This document shows, in pieces, positions 48,571-58,108 of a stretch of DNA of 63,434 nt. Both the position numbers and the translations under genes were made by a program. This DNA comes from a virus. Position 1 is the stretch's first letter, and each line of letters starts with the position of its first letter. The notes under the pieces are model-generated. The model worked only from the letters and a program-made list of their open reading frames with translations, was not told the DNA's origin and ran no database searches. Location: the IMG/VR virus record IMGVR_UViG_3300020424_000350, positions 1 to 63,434 of that record; one strand, written 5' to 3'.

Positions 48571-48727
48571 TAAGTTAAAACAACTAACGCAAAGACAAAA
48601 AGATACTTTAAAAAAGCATAGTAAACATCACACGGCTAAACATATGACCGAAATGAGAAAAATGATGAAAGCGGGTAAAACTTTTACCCAAGCTCATAAA
48701 GGTGCTATGAAAAAAGTAGGAAAATAA
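48545..48727 (+). CDS. small basic protein
   Basis: From ATG 48545 the product has 60 residues, rich in Lys and His (LKKHSKHHTAKHMTEMRKMM), and recurs beside terminase genes in marine phages. The upstream in-frame start at 48524 is not needed. It overlaps the previous gene by 26 bases. Confidence 0.55.
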   Translation: MAEKRKKRSKLKQLTQRQKDTLKKHSKHHTAKHMTEMRKMMKAGKTFTQAHKGAMKKVGK

Positions 48728-48728
48728 A

Positions 48729-50258
48729 TTGTCTGAAAACTTTAGAGAAAGACTTCAGGCTCTAAAAGAAATTGATATTTCTAGTTTTTCCACAACGGAA
48801 GCAAAAGAATTTACACTGCTTTTAGAACAACTAGAAAAAAGAGAACATCAAGAAAACTCCACTAAAGATTTTTTAGGTTTTGTAAAAGCAATCTGGAAAG
48901 ATTTTATTTCTGGAGACCACCACGTAAAAATGGCAAAAGCATTTGACGATATCGCTACGGGTAAATTAAAAAGATTAATTATTAATATGCCCCCTAGACA
49001 TACTAAATCTGAATTTGCTTCGCATTTATTTCCAGCTTACTTATTAGGTAAAAATCCTAAACTAAAAATTATTGAGGCAACACACACCGCTGACCTCGCA
49101 GTAAATTTTGGTAGAAAAGTTAGGGACTTAATTGACGGTGAAGATTATGCAGAACTTTTTCCTGAAACAGAACTAAAAGCAGATAGTAGAAGTGCAGGAA
49201 AATGGCTTACTAATAAAGGCGGTGAGTATTATGCCGCAGGTATTGGAGGTGCTTTAGCAGGAAGGGGAGCAGATTTGTTTATTATTGATGACCCACATTC
49301 GGAACAAGACGCTATGTCAGATAAAGCATTAGAGGAAGCATACGAATGGTATATGTCTGGACCACGACAAAGGTTACAGCCTGGAGGTGCAATAGTAATA
49401 GTTATGACTCGTTGGAATAAAAAAGATTTAACGGGTAGATTAATTAAGAAAATGGCACAAGAAAAAGGAGCTGACCAATGGGAAGTTATTGAGTTTCCTG
49501 CGATTTTACCTTCAGGAAAACCATTATGGAAAGAATTTTGGAAATTAGAAGAACTTGAAGGCATAAAAGCTTCAGTAAGTCCTTCTAAATGGGCGGCACA
49601 ATACATGCAAAGACCTACGGGTGAGGGTATTTCTATTATTCCTAAAGATTGGTTTAACGTTTGGGAAGAATTAAAACCACCAAAATGTGATTATTTAATA
49701 CAGAGTTACGATACTGCGTTTTTAAAAAGCGAAAGGTCAGACTTTACAGCTATAACAACGTGGGGAGTTTTTTATCCAGAGGGTAAAATAGGCGAAGAAA
49801 CGTATTCTGGAGAAGAAGCTCACTTGATTTTAGTAGATTGTATAAAAGAAAGGTTTGATTTTCCAGAATTAAAAAACGAAGCGTTACGTTTATACGAATA
49901 TTGGCAACCTGATACAGTAATTATTGAAGCAAAAGCATCAGGTATACCTTTGGTACAAGAACTTAGACGTATAGGTATACCCGTAAATACATTTTCTCCA
50001 GGAAAAGGTCAAGATAAAATAGCAAGATTAAATTCTGTATCACCTATTTTTCAAGACGGCAGAGTTTGGGTACCTGATAATAGGTTTGGTGAAGAACTTA
50101 TGGAAGAAGTTAGTGATTTTCCAGCAGGAGAAAATGATGATTTAGTAGACGCTACAACTTTAGCACTTGCTAGATTTAGAGAAGGTGGCTTTTTGAAGTT
50201 ATCAAGTGATTATTATGACGATGAGGATTACTTTCCTACTTCAAGGGTTTATTATTAA
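48729..50258 (+). CDS. terminase large subunit
   Basis: The 509-residue protein starts with TTG just after the preceding stop. The ATPase has the Walker A variant NMPPRHTKSE and Walker B LFIIDDPHSE. The C-terminal RNase H-like nuclease has SYDTAF, IIEAKASG and ENDDLVDATT supplying the acidic residues. It cuts and pumps DNA into the procapsid. Neighbouring portal and capsid genes agree. The small subunit candidate is at 42709. Confidence 0.9.
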   Translation: MSENFRERLQALKEIDISSFSTTEAKEFTLLLEQLEKREHQENSTKDFLGFVKAIWKDFISGDHHVKMAKAFDDIATGKLKRLIINMPPRHTKSEFASHLFPAYLLGKNPKLKIIEATHTADLAVNFGRKVRDLIDGEDYAELFPETELKADSRSAGKWLTNKGGEYYAAGIGGALAGRGADLFIIDDPHSEQDAMSDKALEEAYEWYMSGPRQRLQPGGAIVIVMTRWNKKDLTGRLIKKMAQEKGADQWEVIEFPAILPSGKPLWKEFWKLEELEGIKASVSPSKWAAQYMQRPTGEGISIIPKDWFNVWEELKPPKCDYLIQSYDTAFLKSERSDFTAITTWGVFYPEGKIGEETYSGEEAHLILVDCIKERFDFPELKNEALRLYEYWQPDTVIIEAKASGIPLVQELRRIGIPVNTFSPGKGQDKIARLNSVSPIFQDGRVWVPDNRFGEELMEEVSDFPAGENDDLVDATTLALARFREGGFLKLSSDYYDDEDYFPTSRVYY

Positions 50259-50284
50259 GTAAATAAAGATTATGATTTCGGACT

Positions 50285-52690
50285 ATGGCTATTGAAAAAT
50301 CCCCTTTAGAGTCATCTATGGAAGATGAAACTCCTATCGAGATAGAATTAGAACAAAGTTTAGGAGAACCTGACGGTAGTAAAACTTTTTTAGTACAAGA
50401 AGACGGTTCTTTTTTAGACGCTGACGAATTTGAAGAACAAAGTACGATTGAGTTCGGTGAAAATATAGCAGAATCACTAGACGAAAGTGAACTAAACGAA
50501 ATAGCTTCAGAATTAACTTCACTTTTTGAAGAAGATTTAGAATCTAGAGACGATTGGTTTCAAACTTTTACAAAAGGATTAGATTTATTAGGTATAAACG
50601 GAGAAGATAGGTCAGAACCTTTCGTTGGAGCGTCTGGAGTTCATCATCCAATACTAGCAGAGGCAGTTACACAGTTCCAAGCACAAGCATATAAAGAATT
50701 ACTCCCCGCAGGAGGACCTGTAGACGTAGAAATTTTAGGAAAAACGGATGATAACAAAGTTTCTAGGGGAAATAGAGTAAAAAACTTTATGAATTACCAA
50801 ATTACGTGTCGAATGGAAGAATACGACCCAGAAATGGACCAATTATTGTTTTATTTACCGCTTTCTGGTTCAGCTTTTAAGAAAATTTACTACGACCCCG
50901 CTTTAGGACGTGCTTCAGCTAGATTTATTAAAGCAGAAGACCTTGTTGTACCTTATTATGCGGTAGATTTACTTACAAGCCCAAGAATTACTCACGTAAT
51001 CAACATGACTGAAAACGAATTACGTAAAATGCAACTTTCTGGCTTTTATAGGGACGTAGATTTAGGAAATCCAGGAGCAGACGTAGGTTCTAACGAAGTA
51101 GATGATAAAATTGATGAAATACAAGGTATTAGTAAAACAATTAGTGAAGAAGAATACACTTTACTAGAAGTTCATGTTGATTTAGACATAGAGGGTTACG
51201 AAGATACGGATAAAAATGGTGAACCGACAGGATTAGCGTTACCTTACATAGTAACTATCTGCAAAGATATGAATAAAGTTTTATCTATAAGGGCTAATTA
51301 CGATAAAGAAGACCCAATGCGTAAAAAGATAGAACACTTTACACATTACAAGTTTCTTCCAGGATTAGGTTTCTATGGTTTCGGACTTATACACATGATG
51401 GGTGGATTAACTAAATCTGTTACTGCAATATTAAGACAACTAATAGACGCAGGAACTTTATCTAATTTACCAGCAGGTTTTAAATCTAGAGGATTAAATA
51501 TTCAAAGAATGGACGACCCATTACAGCCTGGAGAATGGAGAGACGTTGACGCTCCTGGTGGTAGACTGACAGATTCGTTTATGACGCTGCCATATAAAGA
51601 ACCTTCGGGAACTTTAGCTAATTTATTAGGTGCTTTAGTAACTTCTGGAAAACAATTCGCTTCTACTATAGAAAATCCGACTGGAGACGGAAATTCTGAA
51701 GCACCAGTAGGTACAACCGTAGCTCTTTTAGAAAAGGGTCAACGTATTATGTCCGCAATACATAAAAGATTACATTATGCTCAAAAAACTGAATTTAAAA
51801 TTTTAAAAAGAATATTTGGTGAATATTTACCAGATGAGTACCCTTACGAAGTACAAGGTGCTTCTTCTACAGTTTTTAAACAAGATTTTGATGATAGTGT
51901 AGATATTATTCCTGTAAGTGACCCTAATATCTTTAGTACAACACAAAGAATCACATTAGCACAAACACAATTACAATTAGCACAATCAGCACCTGAACTA
52001 CACGACTTACGAGAAGCATATCGTAAAATGTATTTAGCGTTGAACGTGAAAAATATAGAAGCGTTATTACCTGAGGTAGAAGAACTACCACCAAGAGACC
52101 CTATTAGTGAACAACAAGCAGCACTAACAGGTAATCCTATAAAAGCGTTTGATTTTCAAAACCACGAAGCATATATAGCAGCACATAGTGCTTTTTTACA
52201 AAACCCAATGGTTGCTCAAAACCCTACAGCTGTACAAGTTATAGGAGCTAATATACAAGAAAGACAAGCTATGCTTTACAGACAACAAATACAACAAGCG
52301 TTAGGTAGAGAGCTACCACCTGTTGGAGAAGAAATGTCTCCAGAGGTTATGAATGAAATAGCAGTAGCAGCAGCTCAAGCAACACAAGTAGTAACAGGTC
52401 AAGCACAAGCTATGGCAGAAGCACAAGCTAGAGCACAAACAGACCCACAAAGAGAGATGTTTGAAAAACAATTAGACTTCGAAAAACAACAATTAGCTCA
52501 AAAAGAAAATGAGGATATAAGAGATAAAGAAGTAGAATTAGCTAAAGCTCAATTAAGTGCTAATTTAGAATTAGAAAAGCTAGATACTCAAACAGCTATA
52601 GATATTCAAAAGCTAGAAGCACAAACTCAAAAGGATTTAGATAAAGATTTTATAGAAACAGTAAAAGTTTTAAAAGACATGGATAGATAA
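50285..52690 (+). CDS. portal protein
   Basis: The 801-residue protein lies immediately after the large terminase, and its size fits podovirus portals. Typical stretches include FVGASGVHHPILAEAV, FKKIYYDPALGRASAR and GLIHMMGGLTKSVTAI, followed by a Gln/Ala-rich helical C-terminus (AQARAQTDPQ) which would form a barrel. It forms the dodecameric DNA entry ring. Confidence 0.8.
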   Translation: MAIEKSPLESSMEDETPIEIELEQSLGEPDGSKTFLVQEDGSFLDADEFEEQSTIEFGENIAESLDESELNEIASELTSLFEEDLESRDDWFQTFTKGLDLLGINGEDRSEPFVGASGVHHPILAEAVTQFQAQAYKELLPAGGPVDVEILGKTDDNKVSRGNRVKNFMNYQITCRMEEYDPEMDQLLFYLPLSGSAFKKIYYDPALGRASARFIKAEDLVVPYYAVDLLTSPRITHVINMTENELRKMQLSGFYRDVDLGNPGADVGSNEVDDKIDEIQGISKTISEEEYTLLEVHVDLDIEGYEDTDKNGEPTGLALPYIVTICKDMNKVLSIRANYDKEDPMRKKIEHFTHYKFLPGLGFYGFGLIHMMGGLTKSVTAILRQLIDAGTLSNLPAGFKSRGLNIQRMDDPLQPGEWRDVDAPGGRLTDSFMTLPYKEPSGTLANLLGALVTSGKQFASTIENPTGDGNSEAPVGTTVALLEKGQRIMSAIHKRLHYAQKTEFKILKRIFGEYLPDEYPYEVQGASSTVFKQDFDDSVDIIPVSDPNIFSTTQRITLAQTQLQLAQSAPELHDLREAYRKMYLALNVKNIEALLPEVEELPPRDPISEQQAALTGNPIKAFDFQNHEAYIAAHSAFLQNPMVAQNPTAVQVIGANIQERQAMLYRQQIQQALGRELPPVGEEMSPEVMNEIAVAAAQATQVVTGQAQAMAEAQARAQTDPQREMFEKQLDFEKQQLAQKENEDIRDKEVELAKAQLSANLELEKLDTQTAIDIQKLEAQTQKDLDKDFIETVKVLKDMDR

Positions 52691-52740
52691 TGGCATATCA
52701 TAAAAAGAAAAAGAAAAAGAAAAAGAAGACTAGTAAATAA
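52690..52740 (+). CDS. tiny Lys-rich peptide
   Basis: A 16-residue peptide (MAYHKKKKKKKKKTSK) starts at an ATG that overlaps the portal stop. Similar poly-Lys peptides after portals occur in other phages. Whether it is translated cannot be judged from the sequence alone. Confidence 0.3.
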   Translation: MAYHKKKKKKKKKTSK

Positions 52741-52769
52741 TCAAAAGATTAACATATAATACACGGATT

Positions 52770-52907
52770 ATGGAAAATAAGATAAAAGAAGTAAAGCAAT
52801 CAAAGCTGATTACTGATTCCGAAGGGAAAGTTGTAGGTGAGGAAATTCAAATAAAAGGCTCAGGTGCAGCGACAAAAGGAAACAAGTTTTATAGATACAT
52901 TAAGTAA
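52770..52907 (+). CDS. small hypothetical protein
   Basis: A 45-residue product preceded by TATAAT (52755-52760) but no good ribosome binding site. It contains DSEGKVVGEEIQIKGSGAAT and looks like a short beta unit. It lies between portal and co-chaperonin genes. Possible virion or assembly accessory. Confidence 0.45.
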   Translation: MENKIKEVKQSKLITDSEGKVVGEEIQIKGSGAATKGNKFYRYIK

Positions 52908-52910
52908 TTA

Positions 52911-53108
52911 ATGGATTTTATAATGGGTACGGAGTATTTACTCCGTAAAGTGCGAGAGAGACGCGAAGCTCTTTCGCAGACACTTGCTGTTGGAGGTGTT
53001 GAAGACTTTAATCAATACCAGAAGATAGTAGGGCAAATCGCAGGATTGAATTTCATTGAACAGGAAATTCAAGACCTACATTCTAATATGGAGGATGTTA
53101 ATGACTAA
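52911..53108 (+). CDS. small helical protein
   Basis: The 65-residue protein (ATG 52911 or 52923) is a helical hairpin with YLLRKVRERREALSQTL and QIAGLNFIEQEIQDL. It overlaps the co-chaperonin gene by eight bases. Related small helical proteins lie beside portal genes in podoviruses. Function unknown. Confidence 0.55.
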   Translation: MDFIMGTEYLLRKVRERREALSQTLAVGGVEDFNQYQKIVGQIAGLNFIEQEIQDLHSNMEDVND

Positions 53109-53532
53109 TACTGTTCCCGACCGAGTAGAAAATTTCGGTAGCGATAAAACTCCTGTTCCTCAGGAGTCAAAAATCACTCACGAAAATTTAGACTCGCATA
53201 AAGAGCGATTACCCAAACCAACGGGTTATCGAATTTTAATATTACCTTTCACTATGTCTAGTATAACTAAGGGTGGAATACACTTAGCTTCACAGACTGT
53301 AGATAAAGAAAGGTTAGCAACCGTTGTTGGATATGTCGTATCTCTTGGACCTGACGCTTATGGTGATTTAGGAAAATTTCCTGATGGAGCTTGGTGTAAG
53401 GAAGGAGATTGGGTTATATTCGGTAGATATGCTGGTGCTCGTTTTCAAATTGATGGTGGCGATATGCGACTGTTAAATGATGACGAAATATTAGCAGTTA
53501 TCGATAATCCAGAAGACATACTATCATCATAA
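53101..53532 (+). CDS. GroES-like co-chaperonin
   Basis: From ATG 53101 the product has 143 residues. It contains TGYRILILPF, ITKGGIHLASQTVDKERLAT, VGYVVSLGPDAY, EGDWVIFGRYAGARF and LLNDDEILAVI, the GroES fold including a mobile-loop region. Phage co-chaperonins work with host GroEL to fold capsid proteins. It sits between portal and scaffold genes, which fits that role. Confidence 0.8.
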   Translation: MTNTVPDRVENFGSDKTPVPQESKITHENLDSHKERLPKPTGYRILILPFTMSSITKGGIHLASQTVDKERLATVVGYVVSLGPDAYGDLGKFPDGAWCKEGDWVIFGRYAGARFQIDGGDMRLLNDDEILAVIDNPEDILSS

Positions 53533-53548
53533 TCATGGAGGAGGTACC

Positions 53549-54433
53549 ATGCAACAAGAAGAAGAAACAATAGAACTAGAACTTCCTGAAGGGGAAGTTG
53601 ATATAAGGGAGGCTGATGTAGACGATACTATCGTTGATGAGCCTGAACAAGAACCAGAAGTAGTAGAAACTAAAGATGAATTAGATTCTATAAGTGAATC
53701 AGTACAAAAACGTATTGATAAACTAACTTATAAAATGCGTGAGGCAGAACGTCAAAGAGACGAGGCTGTAAAATACGCTGAAACTTTAAATAGTGCTAAT
53801 TCTGATTTAAAAAGTAAATTAAAAAGTTCTGACTCATCCCTTTTCAAAGAGTATGAAAATAGGATACAATCTGACCTCGAAAGAGCCAAAATTGAGCTCA
53901 GAGAAGCAAATGAAGCACAAAATGCAGAAGCGATTACAATCGCTACAGAAAATTTATCTAGAGCAGCCGCTGAAGCTGAAAACTTTAGAAGGTTATCTGC
54001 ACAACAACAGCTTAGAGAAGAAAATGAAGAAAAAGTTGAAACTGAGTACACTGCTCCACAGCAGTATTCTCAACCTCAACCACAACCTGACCCTAAAGCT
54101 GAAGAATGGGCTTCTAAAAACAAATGGTTCGGAGAAGACCAAACCATGACGTTTACTGCTTTTGGATTACATAAAGAATTAGTGGATTCAGGTGTTGACC
54201 CACAATCTGATGAATATTATGAAAAAATAGATTCAGGTATGAGAGATATCTATCCAAACAAGTTTTCAGAAGAGCAACCTAAACCCGTGCAACAAGTTGC
54301 CGCCTCTAGCAGAGGTGCTAGTGGCAGAAAAGCGTCACGCAAGGTCAAGCTGACACCGAGTCAAGTAGCAATAGCTAAAAGACTTAATGTCCCGCTTGAA
54401 GAATATGCTAAACACATAGAAAAAGGAGTATAA
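53549..54433 (+). CDS. capsid scaffolding protein
   Basis: The 294-residue acidic protein is largely coiled coil (KLTYKMREAERQRDEAVKYA, then ELREANEAQNAEAITIATEN). It lies between portal and capsid genes and is of the size of phage scaffolds. The Lys/Arg-rich end (GRKASRKVKLTPSQ) could bind the capsid. GGAGG precedes the start. Confidence 0.75.
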   Translation: MQQEEETIELELPEGEVDIREADVDDTIVDEPEQEPEVVETKDELDSISESVQKRIDKLTYKMREAERQRDEAVKYAETLNSANSDLKSKLKSSDSSLFKEYENRIQSDLERAKIELREANEAQNAEAITIATENLSRAAAEAENFRRLSAQQQLREENEEKVETEYTAPQQYSQPQPQPDPKAEEWASKNKWFGEDQTMTFTAFGLHKELVDSGVDPQSDEYYEKIDSGMRDIYPNKFSEEQPKPVQQVAASSRGASGRKASRKVKLTPSQVAIAKRLNVPLEEYAKHIEKGV

Positions 54434-54434
54434 A

Positions 54435-54935
54435 ATGACAGATGATATTAAAAACCCAGAAGTCAGCCCAGAGCGAAACTCACGTTCTGCAGAGACACGA
54501 GAATCTCAAACTCGCAGAAGACCTTGGCAACCCCCGTCCATGTTGGACGCACCCGAAGCACCTCCTGGATATCAGTTCAGGTGGATTCGTGAATCTACAA
54601 GAGGAAGCGACGATAAATCTAATATGTCTAAACGTATTAGAGAAGGATATGAACCTGTGAGAGCAGAAGATTATCCTAATTTTGAAGCACCTACCGTAGA
54701 GAACGGAGCTAATAAAGGAGTAATAGGAGTTGGAGGTTTAATACTTGCAAAAGTTCCAGTCGAAACTGCAAACGAGCGTAACGCTTACTTTAATAATCAA
54801 GCTAGAGACGCTATGAGCGGTGTAGACCAAAACTTCTTGCGAGAAAGCGACCCTAAAATGCCTTTGAAAGATAGTGATATCCAAAGGTCATCTAAAGTCG
54901 CATTTGGTAGTAGGAAAAATTCCGAAAGTGATTAA
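54435..54935 (+). CDS. virion assembly-associated protein
   Basis: The 166-residue protein has a basic, Arg/Ser-rich N-terminus and a conserved segment APPGYQFRWIRESTRG. Homologues follow scaffold genes in marine podoviruses and are thought to be minor virion proteins. No fold is assigned. Confidence 0.5.
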   Translation: MTDDIKNPEVSPERNSRSAETRESQTRRRPWQPPSMLDAPEAPPGYQFRWIRESTRGSDDKSNMSKRIREGYEPVRAEDYPNFEAPTVENGANKGVIGVGGLILAKVPVETANERNAYFNNQARDAMSGVDQNFLRESDPKMPLKDSDIQRSSKVAFGSRKNSESD

Positions 54936-54966
54936 TTTGTATTTAATATAAAGAGGTAAGAAAAAA

Positions 54967-55506
54967 ATGGCAAATACAGACGCACCTAATGGATTTACTC
55001 CCGCATATCACATCTATGGTGGTACTATCAGACCTGCTGAAATGAGAATTGCTAGTGGAACCAGCACTTCTATTTTTAGCGGTGACGTAGTAACTTTATC
55101 AAGTGGTTATGTAACACAAGCAGGAGCCACTGATACACCTATAGGTGTTTTTTACGGAGTATTCTTTACAGCAACGGATGGAACTCCTACGTTTTCTAAA
55201 GTATGGACAGGAAGCACAGCTACTCAAGGTAGTGCTGACGCCAAAGCTCTTGTATACAATGACCCTGGAATCGTATACGAAGCTCAATTTACAGCGGGAA
55301 CTCCTGCAGTAAGTTTTATTGGTAACAAATACACTTTATCAACTACTGCTGGTAGTACACTAAACGGCAGAAGTAAAGAAGGTGTAACAGCAACTACTTC
55401 AAGTGGTGTAGCTTTATGTGTAGGGTTTAATCTAGCACCAAGCAACTCAATAGGAGCTAATGCTAGAGCTTACTTTACTTTCCCAACTAACACATTCGCA
55501 GTCTAA
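54967..55506 (+). CDS. capsid decoration or head protein
   Basis: The 179-residue Thr/Ser/Gly-rich protein is beta-rich with no signal peptide. It immediately precedes the major capsid gene and starts after AAGAGG, both as in decoration or head-fibre proteins. It contains ANTDAPNGFTPAYHIYGG, a pattern common before capsid proteins in marine phages. Confidence 0.55.
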   Translation: MANTDAPNGFTPAYHIYGGTIRPAEMRIASGTSTSIFSGDVVTLSSGYVTQAGATDTPIGVFYGVFFTATDGTPTFSKVWTGSTATQGSADAKALVYNDPGIVYEAQFTAGTPAVSFIGNKYTLSTTAGSTLNGRSKEGVTATTSSGVALCVGFNLAPSNSIGANARAYFTFPTNTFAV

Positions 55507-55519
55507 TTAGGAGGACATC

Positions 55520-56428
55520 ATGGCAATAAATAGAGCCCAACTCGTAAAAGAGTTAGTTCCTGGTCTACATGCTCTCTTTGGATTAGAGTATGACCGTTAT
55601 GAAAACCAACACGAAGCTATCTTCGACACAGAAAACTCTGATAGAGCTTTTGAAGAAGAAGTTATGCTTTCTGGTTTTGGTCAAGCAACCGTAAAAGGTG
55701 AAGGTGCAGCTGTTAGTTATGATACTGCTCAGGAAGCGTGGACCAGTCGTTACACACATGAAACAGTAGCATTAGCTTTTGCATTGACAGAAGAAGCTAT
55801 CGAAGATAATCTCTACGATACTCTTTCTTCTAGATACACAAGAGCTTTAGCTAGGTCAATGTCAACAACTAAACAAGTAAAAGCAGCTAACGTATTAAAC
55901 AATGCGTTTAGTTCTTCTTTTGTTGGTGGTGACGGAAAAGAACTGTGTGCAACAGACCATCCAACAGTTGGTGCAGGTGATTTGAGAAATGAACTTGCAA
56001 CAGCAGCAGACCTTAACGAAACTTCTTTAGAACAAGCATTGATTGACATTGCTGATTTTAAAGATGAAAGAGGATTAAAGGTTAATGCACAAGCAGTAAG
56101 ACTAATAATTCCACCTGCTCTACAATTCGTAGCAGACAGACTAATGGAATCTCAAGGTCGTGTCGGAACTTCAGATAATGACATCAACGCTATTAGAAAT
56201 CTAGGAATGATTTCTGGTGGTTACACTGTCAACAATTATCTAACTGACACAGACGCTTTCTTCATTAAAACTGATGTTCCTAACGGATTAAAACATTTCG
56301 TTAGAACTCCAGTTTCAACCAGCATGGAAGGAGACTTCGAAACTGGTAATGTAAGATACAAAGCTAGAGAACGTTACAGTTTTGGTTTCAGTGACTGGAG
56401 AGGAATCTTCGGTTCACCTGGAGCTTAA
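55520..56428 (+). CDS. major capsid protein (HK97 fold)
   Basis: The 302-residue protein is in the usual position after scaffold and before a strong terminator. It contains AINRAQLVKELVPGLHALFG and RYTHETVALAFALTEEAIED, with LRNELATAADLNETSLEQALIDI, and ends YKARERYSFGFSDWRG. This is the gpT/Mu-like capsid family in podovirus-type phages. GGAGG precedes the start. Confidence 0.85.
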   Translation: MAINRAQLVKELVPGLHALFGLEYDRYENQHEAIFDTENSDRAFEEEVMLSGFGQATVKGEGAAVSYDTAQEAWTSRYTHETVALAFALTEEAIEDNLYDTLSSRYTRALARSMSTTKQVKAANVLNNAFSSSFVGGDGKELCATDHPTVGAGDLRNELATAADLNETSLEQALIDIADFKDERGLKVNAQAVRLIIPPALQFVADRLMESQGRVGTSDNDINAIRNLGMISGGYTVNNYLTDTDAFFIKTDVPNGLKHFVRTPVSTSMEGDFETGNVRYKARERYSFGFSDWRGIFGSPGA

Positions 56429-56444
56429 TCTTAAACGATTAGTA

Positions 56445-56475
56445 GGAAGGGGAACTTCGGTTCCCCTTTCTTTTT
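56445..56475 (+). terminator. rho-independent terminator after capsid
   Basis: GGAAGGGGAAC (56445-56455) pairs with GTTCCCCTTTC (56460-56470) around a TTCG tetraloop, followed by TTTTT. It resembles the terminator at 43760. Confidence 0.9.
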
Positions 56476-56494
56476 GGTAAAAAACAAGATAGAC

Positions 56495-56524
56495 TTTACC
56501 AAACTAGGTAATAACTTATTCTAT
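56495..56524 (+). promoter_or_regulatory. weak candidate promoter for tail block
   Basis: TTTACC (56495-56500) followed after 16-18 nt by TATTCT or TTCTAT (56517-56524). Position just after the capsid terminator suits a new transcript start, but the match is partial. Confidence 0.35.
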
Positions 56525-56581
56525 AGACTGACCTAGCAGACAAGCCAAGACTATAGAGTATTTTTCTTTTAGGAGGAAAAA

Positions 56582-57088
56582 ATGGCAAAATCAACATTTT
56601 CAGGTCCAGTAAGGTCACTTGCTGGTTTTATTTCCGCAGGAAATGCAAACGCAGTTAGCTTAACAGCTGACACAACTTTAACAGTAGACGCTCACGCAGG
56701 TAAAATCTTGTTGTGTAACGACGCTGACGGTAAATTCACTTTACCTAGTATCGTAGCAACAGCTCCTGGACGTGATGACGACCCAAACCAAACTAATAAC
56801 TTAGGTGCTACTTTTACTTTCGTAGTAGAAACAGCAGCTACTGATTTAGATATATTGACCGACGGAACAGATAAATTCGTTGGAGGGTTATACACAGGTG
56901 TAAATAATGCAACTGGAAAAACTTTTATATCTGGAGCAACTAATGATGTTATTACTTTAAACGGTACTACTAAAGGTGGTCTTGCAGGAAGTATAATAAC
57001 AGTAACAGCTATAGCTTCTGCTAAATATGCCGTAGAAGGTATTATTTTAGGTTCAGGAACTTTAGTAACTCCATTTGCTGACGCGTAA
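56582..57088 (+). CDS. capsid/virion structural protein
   Basis: The 168-residue beta-rich protein is Thr/Gly/Ala-rich with LTADTTLTVDAHAGKI at its start and VVETAATDLDILTDGTDKFVG in the middle. GGAGG precedes it. It is probably a decoration or head-tail protein. No family is certain. Confidence 0.5.
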   Translation: MAKSTFSGPVRSLAGFISAGNANAVSLTADTTLTVDAHAGKILLCNDADGKFTLPSIVATAPGRDDDPNQTNNLGATFTFVVETAATDLDILTDGTDKFVGGLYTGVNNATGKTFISGATNDVITLNGTTKGGLAGSIITVTAIASAKYAVEGIILGSGTLVTPFADA

Positions 57089-57105
57089 TAATTTAGGAGC
57101 TTAAA

Positions 57106-57432
57106 ATGCATTCATCAGATGTAAAAGTAACAGTCCCTTTAACGAGTTCAGGACAACTTCAAGGATATATAGGTAGTGGTGCAGGTAGTGCTACAAACTT
57201 AGGTCCTATAAGAATTAAGTCCATTCAAGCTCAGACAAGTGCGGCTGACGCTAGTATAAAAATATATGATGGCACTAGTGCTTCTGGAACTAAATTATTA
57301 ATAGAGTTTAAATTTGGTAGTGCGGCAAATGAATCATTTGACCAAAGATTACCAAGCGACGGAGTTAGATTTAGTACTGGAGCTTATGTCGTATTAGCAA
57401 ACTGCGACTTTTTTGTAGCATACGTTTCTTAA
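57106..57432 (+). CDS. small structural protein
   Basis: The 108-residue beta-rich protein contains IRIKSIQAQTSAADASIKIYDG, a jelly-roll-like pattern found in marine phage structural proteins. GGAG precedes the start. It overlaps nothing but lies in the tail block. Confidence 0.5.
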   Translation: MHSSDVKVTVPLTSSGQLQGYIGSGAGSATNLGPIRIKSIQAQTSAADASIKIYDGTSASGTKLLIEFKFGSAANESFDQRLPSDGVRFSTGAYVVLANCDFFVAYVS

Positions 57433-57433
57433 T

Positions 57434-58108
57434 ATGGCAACTTCTGGAACTAGAGCATTTAGTTTAGATGTAGCAACCGCTATCGAAGAGGCTTACGAAC
57501 TTGCAGGTATGGAAGTTCGTACCTCTTACGACGCGGTTACTGCACGACGTTCAATGAATATAATGTTTGCCGATTGGTCAAACAGAGGTATTCAAATGTG
57601 GGAAGTATCTAAAGTTACCCAAGACTTAACACAAGGCACTAATGAATACACAATAAACTCATACGATATAGATATATTAGACGCTTACATTAGTAGAACT
57701 GATTATGGCGGAGTAACTACTGACCATAATATGGAGCGTATAGATAGAAACGAATATATTAGAATACCACAAAAATCAACTCAAGCTAGACCAACACAGT
57801 TTTGGTTAGAAAGAGTTAAAACACCAGTAATTCACGTTTATCCAACACCAGAGAATTCAACCGACAAACTCATTTACTATGTTTGGAGAAGAATAGAAGA
57901 TTCTACTGCTTCTGTAAATGATGTAGATATACCAAGTAGATTTATGCCTTGTTTAGCTTCTGGCTTAGCATATTACTTATGCTTAAAAAAGAATATACAA
58001 AAGGCACCTTTAATAAAACAACAATACGAACAAGATTTACAGAATGCCTTAAAATATGATGAAGATAGGTCTTCTGTTAGGATAGTACCGAAACAACAAT
58101 ATATCTAA
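57434..58108 (+). CDS. head-tail adaptor/tail tube-like protein
   Basis: The 224-residue protein contains MFADWSNRGIQMWEVSKVTQ and IPSRFMPCLASGLAYYLCLK, typical of podovirus connector or tail tube A proteins. It is helical at both ends. It overlaps the next gene by one base. Confidence 0.6.
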   Translation: MATSGTRAFSLDVATAIEEAYELAGMEVRTSYDAVTARRSMNIMFADWSNRGIQMWEVSKVTQDLTQGTNEYTINSYDIDILDAYISRTDYGGVTTDHNMERIDRNEYIRIPQKSTQARPTQFWLERVKTPVIHVYPTPENSTDKLIYYVWRRIEDSTASVNDVDIPSRFMPCLASGLAYYLCLKKNIQKAPLIKQQYEQDLQNALKYDEDRSSVRIVPKQQYI

